DNA of 64,000 bases from Crocinitomix sp. (GTDB lineage: Bacteria; Bacteroidota; Bacteroidia; Flavobacteriales_D; Crocinitomicaceae). The notes below the pieces were generated by a model. The model made no database searches. It was not told the DNA's origin and was given only the letters and a program-made list of their open reading frames with translations. Numbering within the stretch: position 1 is the first letter of the stretch; each line of letters opens with the position of its first letter. The DNA lies in assembly GCA_013138735.1 (NCBI GenBank), contig WTCE01000001.1:31887-95886 (forward strand), in the 5' to 3' direction. A program made the translations under genes and the position numbers. Of the stretch, positions 20,901 through 28,274 are shown one piece after another.

Positions 20901-23003
20901 TGATTTATTTAGTTTCTCTCTTTGATTTCTTTTAGCTCTAATTTTAAAGGAAAATCCGATTTGATTTTCAGTCAAACCATTTTGAACGGCCAACCATAAA
21001 CCTTGTTGATTAGCACTCACCTGCCCTATTTCAATCGCCTCCGCATCCGGCGAATTTTCCTGCTTAAGTTCTGTAATTAAATCTCCTATCGTAATATCAT
21101 CAAATATGAAATCTAAATTTAATTTAACACCCGTTGTCTGTTCTAAACTAGCCGTAAACATCATTAGTTTAATGGAATCTAGGCCTATTTCATGTAATTT
21201 TGTTTCCGCTGCTAAACTTAATTTTTCGCCTAGTATTTGTGCAATTTCTTCTTCTAAGAAAAGTAGCATATTGTCCACCCTTTCTTCCGTTTTAAGTGGC
21301 GTTTTTATATTTTGCTTTACGGCATTAGAAGCTGAATAGGTTAAAAGACTTCCTAAAAGCTTAAACTTGTTTTCGAGATACTGCAATTTGCAATTAGAGC
21401 GTTGAATTTTACCGCTAGACGTTTTAGAAATGCTCATTGGACTTAAAAGCACAATATCATTTGCAGTTAGTCCCAGATTAGAAGAAAGAGCCCCATTAAT
21501 GGCCGAATAAATCTCACTCTCATTGATTTTTCGATAATGACTCCTATTGATTTCTACTGCTACTATTATGTTTTCTATGTGATTAGAATCAATAGAAAAA
21601 ACGGCACATCCATTTTCAGTTAATGCGCTGTGCGAACTTGTTACAATCCTTTCAATATCATAAGGGTAATAGTTTACTCCGTTGTGAATGATGATTTCTT
21701 TTTTTCTGCCTGTGATATAAAGGTGCTGATCGATTAGGCAGCCTAAGTCTCCCGTGTTTATAAACTGAGAACCCTCATATTCAATAGAAAATTCTGACTC
21801 GTTCCTATTCCAATAACCTTGGGTAACATTTGCCCCAGATATATAGATTGTACCAATTTGTCTCGTTTCCAAACGGTCTCCATTGTCGTTTAAAATAAGA
21901 ACGGTACAACCTGCTCTAACTTTTCCCGAAGAAACGAAGACAACCTCACCAGCTTCGTCTTGAATTACAGTTCGATTTTTTATCGCATTTGAATTGGTTC
22001 GAATGGTTTTTATTCCTTCGTTTTTATCATACCCCGCAACCATTAATGTGGCTTCGGCTAGACCATAACAGGGGTAAATTGCATTTGGATTTAATCCATA
22101 TTTTTTAAAGCGAGCGAGAAATTCAGATACCGTATCATACCGTACTTTTTCTGCTCCATTAAACGCAATTTCTAAGGAGGATAGATCAAGGTTTGCATTG
22201 CTAAGATCTATCTTATTTAATAAATCGTAGGCAAAATTTGGAGCTCCGCTTAAAGTCGCTTTATATTTTGTAATTGCTTTCAACCATCTTAAGGGACTTT
22301 GTAAAAAATGAGCAGGAGCAAAAAACACGCACATAGCGCCAATGTATACATTGTGCAATATATTGCCGATTAAGCCCATGTCATGATACATAGGTAACCA
22401 TGATACAATGACGGAAGTTGAATCTTGTAAAATGGCCTGCTTAATTTGTTCTTGGTTGGAGATTAAATTTTTGTTACTTACAATAACCCCCTTTGGATTC
22501 CCTGTACTACCAGATGTATATTGAATAAATGCAATATTTTCTTCGGACTGGTAGTTTTCAAATTTGAAATTATCATTGGGTACACAATCCTCTAAACAAA
22601 TAATTTGACACTTATCCAGTATTTCTTGATCAAAACGGTCTAATTTTTCCTTTGACTTTTTTGTTGTGAGTATTGTTGTTGCGCCAGAGTTTTCTAAGAT
22701 ATGTACTAATCGATCTGCATGCTTACTGCTTCTTGGAGGATAAACAGGAATTGCAATTACACCTGCGGATAAACAGGACAAAAAAGCTTCCACATATTCT
22801 ATTCCTGTAGGGTAAAGTAACAGAACAGGTTTTTGAAATAGCTTCAGATTTGATAAACTTCCGCCGTATTTATTTACTTTTTCCCATAATGCACTATAAC
22901 TCACACATATCTCCTGCTCTTCTCCATCTTTTAGAAAAATAAAAGCTGTTTTGTCTGGCTGAGACAAAGCTATGTCTGAAAATATTTGGGTTAGTAATTT
23001 CAT
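17928..23003 (-). CDS. Lipopeptide-initiating NRPS (FAAL-ACP-C-A-PCP)
   Basis: 1691 residues. The N-terminal roughly 560 residues form a fatty acyl-AMP ligase: YTSGSTGNPKG at about 163 and WLPMYHDMGLIG just after, the usual FAAL signature. An acyl carrier protein follows (GLDSIK, about 608), then a condensation domain (HHIVTDGWS, 787), an adenylation domain (YTSGTTGVPKG, 1249) and a PCP (LGGHS, 1632). The FAAL-ACP pair should activate and load a free fatty acid, and the C domain should join it to the first amino acid, making this the starter protein of a lipopeptide. The adenylation code by eye is DMENAGAVNK, resembling the published ornithine/hydroxyornithine code DMENLGLINK, so an ornithine-like residue is possible but uncertain. 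It starts with ATG 41 bp after the stop of the upstream receptor gene, so probably in the same operon. Confidence 0.97.
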   Translation of the reverse strand: MKLLTQIFSDIALSQPDKTAFIFLKDGEEQEICVSYSALWEKVNKYGGSLSNLKLFQKPVLLLYPTGIEYVEAFLSCLSAGVIAIPVYPPRSSKHADRLVHILENSGATTILTTKKSKEKLDRFDQEILDKCQIICLEDCVPNDNFKFENYQSEENIAFIQYTSGSTGNPKGVIVSNKNLISNQEQIKQAILQDSTSVIVSWLPMYHDMGLIGNILHNVYIGAMCVFFAPAHFLQSPLRWLKAITKYKATLSGAPNFAYDLLNKIDLSNANLDLSSLEIAFNGAEKVRYDTVSEFLARFKKYGLNPNAIYPCYGLAEATLMVAGYDKNEGIKTIRTNSNAIKNRTVIQDEAGEVVFVSSGKVRAGCTVLILNDNGDRLETRQIGTIYISGANVTQGYWNRNESEFSIEYEGSQFINTGDLGCLIDQHLYITGRKKEIIIHNGVNYYPYDIERIVTSSHSALTENGCAVFSIDSNHIENIIVAVEINRSHYRKINESEIYSAINGALSSNLGLTANDIVLLSPMSISKTSSGKIQRSNCKLQYLENKFKLLGSLLTYSASNAVKQNIKTPLKTEERVDNMLLFLEEEIAQILGEKLSLAAETKLHEIGLDSIKLMMFTASLEQTTGVKLNLDFIFDDITIGDLITELKQENSPDAEAIEIGQVSANQQGLWLAVQNGLTENQIGFSFKIRAKRNQREKLNKSLKTTLENLGYSATNFVLENGGVNQVFNLTKLFHETYHESEQKYRQAIIDAYKAETDLEKDSLSELHIFYDAKKALTEVTFIVHHIVTDGWSLAILFEHWIEILKGKKPIKKNVSKDDILAEETRAINNQSLMSNALNLFSNIVAYPNINGLLSQVEYENKSVGHLACELNKDTLFKLAAAYNVSPFIIILSSYHLALSYLTSNEQICTVSPFSSRASLNRLNEYGYLVNLMYLKSEVNEKTTFSEFIALMNSYFKKTLKYQSIPYTHLLRASNPAKETTNALGLFYFAYQAFDEKDQFQKLFEKEEKYITTLEAGCDLYNSKQHIQKGNFKMELEVFECSETLTLDLKYNESHFSKEIANSVIEVMNTLFEQMEIDQNKALRQVRFLETETIDTVLKKGFGRRKEIKQKHFLDLFQKSLDNYPNRTAIEQGTEKLTYAMLNEKSDNLASVLVNTYKLKRGECVLLHSSFNLLELIAILGIMKAGGVYVPVDQKLPLARQKLIVADCQIRFGFSDVELPFFKQLIIEDLIAIAQGDYVAEWSNKSYVIYTSGTTGVPKGVLINQRGLVNLCYAMIDAYDLDSEDAILQFSSLSFDMSVEEIFPYLAVGAKVVMRKITTIESLSNFANYCDESSISILNLPTTFWEECIAITRFPKKVRTIAVGGESMNLISVKNWFQSHGDNIKLFNAYGPTEYTVNATLKEINPKLSEITVGTPILNTQVFILNKDKKILPNGVVGELVLAGNSLADGYLNREAVLGTGFSSIQIQDKEGTQVYATGDLGFKNSENEIIILGRKDAQVKIRGFRIELGAIEAIIEENTLVNQAIALVHKKALCVFVAVNNASFSIDDCKKEMAAKLPHYFVPDQIFVLEKIPVNVQGKIDKNELIKMIQFNDFEIILPTTDIEIKLFNLWKTVLEVSDFGITQNFHELGGHSINAIKLLTQIEMQLGKKISLKTFYETGTIKKLSQYIETVLWIEKSKDEFGEKQDEILI

Positions 23004-23044
23004 TTAAATTTTGGGCAAAGTATTCTAACTTTTTAGTTCTTAAT

Positions 23045-25441
23045 TTATTGTATTCTTTCTTTTTCTTTTTCCCCAGGATCTTTTGTATTAGTGACTTTCT
23101 CTTTCAATCTTCCAAAATTATATGTCAGAGAAATTTGATAATAATGGGTATTTAATCTCGTGTCATAAACGACTTTTGTTGCTCCGATTTCAAAATTTCC
23201 GGCTTCTCTATTAGTTCTAAAAATGTCATTTGCTAAAAGTCTTACTGATAATTTATTTTTCAAAAAACTTTTTGAGACACCGCATGAAATTGAATAGGTT
23301 GGTTCAGTAAAATAGATGCCATCATTTTGTTTGCCAATATATGCTCCGAAAAGTTCAATATTGAACCATTGTTTCACATTGAATTTGTTATAAGAATAAA
23401 GGTATAAGCGCGGGGTAATACCTGTCGTGGTAAAAATTGGTCGATCATCCGTAATTTTATCAAAGGAAAGACTAGCCGTTGTATAGGACGAATATCCCTT
23501 CAAATCAACAGGAATAGAAAGCGTTGCAAAGTAGGAATCTAAATGTTGCACATTGATTGTTCTCAAAACCACACTATTTGGACCCGTTGTCCCTTGTTCA
23601 ATCAGATTTCTAAACGAATTACTAGAACTGTTGTAACCCAATTTCAAAAAGTTAAACCCTTGAATGTTAAAATTCAACTCGAATGCCTGTGTTTTTTCAG
23701 GAACCAAAAACGGGTTCCCTTGAAAGGACGTTAATGAATCTTGATATTGGATAAAAGGATCTAATTCTTGGTATTTAGGACGATCTATACGGGAAGAATA
23801 AGCTAATCCGATTGAAAAAATTTCTGTAATTTTCGCTATAATAGAAGTGTTTGGAAACAAATTCAAATAGGAAGTATCAATGATCTGTTGATCTGTAACT
23901 TTGGAGTAGCCATTAGCAATTGTATACTCTGTTCGCGCACCAATTTTATAGGTGATTTTGGAGTTAATTGATCCGAAATACTGCAAATATGCCGCAGGAA
24001 CAGCCTCTTTATATTCAAAATTATTTGACAATCCTGTCAATAATTCAAAATCGACTTCATTTGACAACTTAGAATAAAAATCAATTTGCCCTGTATTTTG
24101 CGCATATGCGTATTTTGCTCCGGTTTCCAAATACGAGGTATTCTTAAACTTTTTGACATAATCCAATTGCGTTGTAAAAATTGATATTGCTGTCAATCCT
24201 CTTGAATCTCGATTTGAAGTGTAAGATAAAACGTCTTCAACAAAATAGTCTTCTGTAATTTGATCGTTTAAATTTCCGCTAAAAACAGAGTATTGTGCTG
24301 CATAAAAAAGATTAGACCCCAAAGTATCTAAATCACTTCGATAATTTAAAACGAGCGAATTATTAAACCTTTTATTGCGTCCAGCATTTTGGGTTTGCAG
24401 CGTATTATTTTCACCTGTTGGGAAAGTGATTTTATTTACGACGGCTTGATTGAGATCCATGATGTCATAAAATCCTCGATACTCAATTGCCACTTTTTTT
24501 GTTGAATCAATCTTATAGTCAATCCCTAAATTATAAGTTGAAAAATTGGTGATTTTATTTTCATTTAAATGGAAGTTATCAGAAACAAAAATACCGGCAT
24601 CCGAAGTTAAAGTTCTTTCAGCTTCGAGTTGATCCCAATCTCGTCCAAGAAAAATTCCATATCCAGTTGAGATAGACCACTTTTTTTTACGATAATTCAA
24701 ATTGATATTTGTTCCGCCCAAATAACTTTTAGCTAGTATCGAATTATGATAAACTGTTCCTTGCCAACCTTCTTTATGATAATTAATTGTATGAATATTA
24801 ATAACCGCTTTTCCATTTGCATCATAACGAGCAGATGGATTAGAAATAATTTCAATGTTTTTAACCTGACTGACTGGTATTCCATTCAGTTGATCTATCG
24901 TAACAGGATTGCCGTCCAAATACAAGAGTGCCTCTCCTTTTCCAAAGACAGAAACGCTTCCTCCTGAAACCAATACATTTGGCGACTTGGCTAACACGTC
25001 AAGCAATGTTGCGCTGGAGGCCAACATAGTGTTTTGAACATTTACTTTTACAGCACCTTCAGGAGTGGGTTCAAATAAAGGAAGTTTACCAATAACTGAA
25101 ACCGTATTCAAATTATTTTCATGCAGCAACAATTGAATTGTGCCAAGATCTAATACTTCTTCTTTTTGACTATTTGATGCCTTAAAAATGGTGTCTTGGT
25201 AACCTAATGAAGTTATTTTTACTAAAAATTCATTTTGAGATAAGCCTGCTAGCTCGGCATCCGATTCAATAAAATAAGTTCCTTTAATAATTGAACTGTC
25301 ACGTGCAGATAAAGCCAATAAATTACCTGAAAGTGCTACATTATCCTGACCAATTATTTTAACCTTTAAATTAAAGGTTTCTTCTTGCGCAAATAAAAAG
25401 TTGCAAAGGAGGATTGAAAGTAACAGGATTACTAATTTCAT
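23045..25441 (-). CDS. Outer membrane beta-barrel, TonB-receptor-like protein
   Basis: 798 residues with a signal peptide (MKLVILLLSILLCNFLFAQ). Next come a carboxypeptidase-regulatory-like beta-sandwich (about 20-110) and a plug-like segment (about 125-215, containing ALLYLDGNPVTIDQLNG and NPSARYDANGKAVINI), then a long beta-strand-rich region ending in LNTHYYQISLTYNFG, typical of outer membrane barrels. It fits the Bacteroidota OMP_b-brl_3 family of TonB-dependent-receptor-like proteins. It lies between the TolC-type gene and the FAAL-NRPS gene, 41 bp from the latter, so it is probably co-transcribed with the NRPS genes. That context suggests uptake or surface handling of the NRPS product. 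A siderophore receptor is possible but not shown, since this family also includes receptors of unrelated function. Confidence 0.85.
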   Translation of the reverse strand: MKLVILLLSILLCNFLFAQEETFNLKVKIIGQDNVALSGNLLALSARDSSIIKGTYFIESDAELAGLSQNEFLVKITSLGYQDTIFKASNSQKEEVLDLGTIQLLLHENNLNTVSVIGKLPLFEPTPEGAVKVNVQNTMLASSATLLDVLAKSPNVLVSGGSVSVFGKGEALLYLDGNPVTIDQLNGIPVSQVKNIEIISNPSARYDANGKAVINIHTINYHKEGWQGTVYHNSILAKSYLGGTNINLNYRKKKWSISTGYGIFLGRDWDQLEAERTLTSDAGIFVSDNFHLNENKITNFSTYNLGIDYKIDSTKKVAIEYRGFYDIMDLNQAVVNKITFPTGENNTLQTQNAGRNKRFNNSLVLNYRSDLDTLGSNLFYAAQYSVFSGNLNDQITEDYFVEDVLSYTSNRDSRGLTAISIFTTQLDYVKKFKNTSYLETGAKYAYAQNTGQIDFYSKLSNEVDFELLTGLSNNFEYKEAVPAAYLQYFGSINSKITYKIGARTEYTIANGYSKVTDQQIIDTSYLNLFPNTSIIAKITEIFSIGLAYSSRIDRPKYQELDPFIQYQDSLTSFQGNPFLVPEKTQAFELNFNIQGFNFLKLGYNSSSNSFRNLIEQGTTGPNSVVLRTINVQHLDSYFATLSIPVDLKGYSSYTTASLSFDKITDDRPIFTTTGITPRLYLYSYNKFNVKQWFNIELFGAYIGKQNDGIYFTEPTYSISCGVSKSFLKNKLSVRLLANDIFRTNREAGNFEIGATKVVYDTRLNTHYYQISLTYNFGRLKEKVTNTKDPGEKEKERIQ

Positions 25442-25719
25442 ACTAAGAATTGGGTCAAAAATTTAAACACGAAGATAGTATTATAGCGTACGAAAATAAT
25501 ACGCATAAAGACCTATGATTGATTGTAAAATCTAGGTATTTAGTACTACGTGTATTTTTTTAGGAAGAAACAATTTCCTGTATGGTATTTTACAGCGTGG
25601 CATTGCTTTTACAATTTGGCGATTTGTTTGTGGGCTGTTCGCAAATCCAAAACATGTTACGAAATATCCAATATATCCCAACAGAAACCTTGAAGCAGTC
25701 CCTTCCTATTTTTCAGACA

Positions 25720-26988
25720 CTAAAAAATGGAGCTCACAATCTCTGCAAACTTCAAACGATATTCGGCTTGAATCAATTCAGATTCTGCTTTGAAAAAAGC
25801 ATCCTTATTCTGCAAGTATTGATAATAATCAATTGCACCATTATCATATTGCAATGAAGCATCTTCAAAGAGTAATTGATATGATTTGAAAGAAGCCTGA
25901 GCAAATTTTAAGGCTATTTTTTGATTATCAACTTCTAATTTATTTTCGAGTTTTGTGTTCGTTAATTCGGCTGATCTTTTTTCATTTTCAACTCGGATTC
26001 GTTCAAATTCTTGCTTATTAATTTCAATTTGAGAATAGGTCGCTACGCCATTAAAAATTGGCACTGATAAGGTTGCGTAAACTGATTGATAGAAGTTTTC
26101 ATTTATCTGATCTCCAAATGGTTTTGGAATAAAACTCCCGTCTGGGCTGGTAAATTTATTATTTTCAGAATACCCAGATCCTATTGAACCGTTCACCGTT
26201 ATAGTCGGCGAAAAACTTCCTTTTATTTGTTTCGCAAGTAAGAGATTCTTTTCTGCTCGTAAGACGTTGAGCTGGGTTTCATCAACAGTTACGCTATTTA
26301 TCAATGAAATGCTATCGGTAAGGCTAAAAGTAGCGTCTGGTGTAATACCAATTAGTAATTGCAATAAGAAAAGTGACTTTTTTAAATCGTTTTGTGATTG
26401 AACAAGTTCGTATTGATCGTTTGTTTCTTGCGCTTCTGATTCCAATCGATTACGCTTTGTGTCATATTCCAAATCTTCAAGCAGTTTAGCTCGTTTAACT
26501 TGTGCTTTAGTAAATGATAAATGTTTACTCTTCAGCGAAACGATCTCTTCATTTAGTTTGGCTTGAAGATATGCTCCCAGAATTTCAATGGTTAAATTCC
26601 GCTTTTCAATTTCTTTATTTGCCAAAATTATTGCCTGGTCAATGCCAACTATTTTCTTCTCATAATAATTCTGAAGACCTGAAAATAGTGTTAAGCTACT
26701 CGATAAGTAAAAATTATTATATCGAACCTGATCCGTTGCAAAACTATTGGTAAAAGGATCAATGGTTTGTCCCCAGTTATAGCCATGAGATGCAGCTCCA
26801 TTTACGCTTGGCAAAAAGCTCCATTGATTTGATTTCACATTAAGAGTAGCAATGGAAAAATCTATCTCGGACAATTGCATCTCTGGATTATTGACTAAAG
26901 CAGAGTCAATACAATTTTGAAGTGTCCAATCATTTTGTCCAAACAAAAGACAGGGAAAGAAAACTATTATTATTACTAGTGTTTTCAT
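25720..26988 (-). CDS. TolC-family outer membrane efflux protein
   Basis: About 422 residues. A signal peptide (MKTLVIIIVFFPCLLFG) is followed by DWTLQNCIDSALVNNPEMQL, the usual start of TolC-like proteins, and two long alpha-helical, Gln/Glu/Lys-rich repeats that form the periplasmic tunnel. The best start is the ATG at 26988, which overlaps the TGA of the upstream HlyD-like gene by one base (TGATG); an in-frame TTG one codon earlier is less likely. It is the third gene of the tightly packed exporter-adaptor-outer-membrane set and should form the outer membrane channel of a type I secretion machine. The likely cargo is the GG-leader peptide encoded divergently at 31280, with the NRPS product as an alternative. 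Confidence 0.92.
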   Translation of the reverse strand: MKTLVIIIVFFPCLLFGQNDWTLQNCIDSALVNNPEMQLSEIDFSIATLNVKSNQWSFLPSVNGAASHGYNWGQTIDPFTNSFATDQVRYNNFYLSSSLTLFSGLQNYYEKKIVGIDQAIILANKEIEKRNLTIEILGAYLQAKLNEEIVSLKSKHLSFTKAQVKRAKLLEDLEYDTKRNRLESEAQETNDQYELVQSQNDLKKSLFLLQLLIGITPDATFSLTDSISLINSVTVDETQLNVLRAEKNLLLAKQIKGSFSPTITVNGSIGSGYSENNKFTSPDGSFIPKPFGDQINENFYQSVYATLSVPIFNGVATYSQIEINKQEFERIRVENEKRSAELTNTKLENKLEVDNQKIALKFAQASFKSYQLLFEDASLQYDNGAIDYYQYLQNKDAFFKAESELIQAEYRLKFAEIVSSIF

Positions 26989-28274
26989 CAATCAAATACC
27001 TTTCTAAATTTGTTGAAAATTCTTGAGAGTAAACGCACATCATTTGTTATTATATCTGCCGTTCCAGACATTTCCGGTGTGTATTCAAATGTTTTGCCAT
27101 ACGAAGATTTCATACCATCAGTAAATGAGAATTGAACGCGATACATATCCTCATTTGCAAGCAATGATATCTCGGTCACTTCTCCGTTCAATTGTCCAAA
27201 TTCTTGGTAAGGGTATTTGTCAATTCTGGCACGAACTTTATGCCCTATTTCCAACTTACCATAACCCGATTTAGGAACATCAACATACCCTATATAGCCT
27301 TGATTATCTGATATTATTGCGAAAAGAGGGGTTTCGGTAGCTATATATTCGTTTTCGTTAAGTGTTTTTAAATAGGTCAACTTTCCACTCGAAGGCGCAA
27401 TGATTTGATAATTTAACCGCCATTGATCCAATGCATTTTGAATATTTGTTAAGCCGAGTTCTATTCGTCTTACAAATTCTGTCTGTTTCGATTTATGCTC
27501 CTGTTTAAGTCGATACAATTCTCTTCTTAAATTCGTAATAGTTATTGAATTTTCAACGGCAGATTTTTTATAATTCCCAAGATTATTTTCAGCTTGAATC
27601 AGCTTTTGTTCTTCTTCATAAAATTGAACTTTTGAAATCACATTTTCAGCTAGTAATTTTTCATCTATTTTAAACTTTTGTTGGGCGTTCTCAAACTCTT
27701 TTTCCGCAGTTTTTACCTGTTGCTTGCTCACAGAGCGTAGCATTGTATAATTTTTTATTTGTGCCCCAATTGTCGAAATTTCAAATAGAATTGGATCGGT
27801 TTCACGAAAGTTTTGATACTCCAAGACACCACTTTTTAAAGTGCTATAAGATTCGTAGATACTTCCAAAGTTTAAGTTTTCATCTTTAAATTCGATCGTC
27901 AATTCATCACGTTCAAGTTCTTGTTTAATTTGACTACAAGTTGAGTCAAGATAATCACGCGTCTCCTTTGAAAAAGAATTGCCTATTGTAGCCAGCACAT
28001 CTCCTTCATTAACATTGACACCATCTTCAAAAAATAAAGCCTGTAACTCTCCCGAATTTTTTGACACTAATCTAGTCGGAGGTTCAATTGTTGAAACAGT
28101 AACTGTTCCTTCAATTACATCTGGATATTTAATAAACCAAGAAATGAAAACCAAGAGTGCGATCAACAAAAACATGAGCGATATTCCTGATCGAATCATC
28201 CAATGTGGAACATGAGACATAATCTCTTGAACTTCGTCACTGCGTAAACTAATATTTTCGTTATTCGTCGGCAT
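26988..28274 (-). CDS. HlyD-family periplasmic adaptor of a peptide exporter
   Basis: 428 residues. There is a single transmembrane helix near residues 32-50 (SLMFLLIALLVFISWFIKYP), then a biotinyl-lipoyl-like segment (GELQALFFEDGVNVNEGDVL), a long coiled-coil hairpin (about 100-270) and a second lipoyl half with IIAPSSGKLTYLKTL. The C-terminal beta-barrel region carries the VRARIDKYPYQEFGQLNG motif common to bacteriocin-export HlyD proteins. The gene overlaps the C39 ABC transporter gene by 14 bp and touches the TolC-like gene by one base, so the three are translationally coupled. It should bridge the inner membrane exporter and the outer membrane channel. Confidence 0.93.
   Translation of the reverse strand: MPTNNENISLRSDEVQEIMSHVPHWMIRSGISLMFLLIALLVFISWFIKYPDVIEGTVTVSTIEPPTRLVSKNSGELQALFFEDGVNVNEGDVLATIGNSFSKETRDYLDSTCSQIKQELERDELTIEFKDENLNFGSIYESYSTLKSGVLEYQNFRETDPILFEISTIGAQIKNYTMLRSVSKQQVKTAEKEFENAQQKFKIDEKLLAENVISKVQFYEEEQKLIQAENNLGNYKKSAVENSITITNLRRELYRLKQEHKSKQTEFVRRIELGLTNIQNALDQWRLNYQIIAPSSGKLTYLKTLNENEYIATETPLFAIISDNQGYIGYVDVPKSGYGKLEIGHKVRARIDKYPYQEFGQLNGEVTEISLLANEDMYRVQFSFTDGMKSSYGKTFEYTPEMSGTADIITNDVRLLSRIFNKFRKVFD

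Noticed and set aside
25582..25857. 91-codon plus-strand frame upstream of the receptor gene
   Set aside because: Overlaps the end of the TolC-like gene in antisense; no protein-like features.
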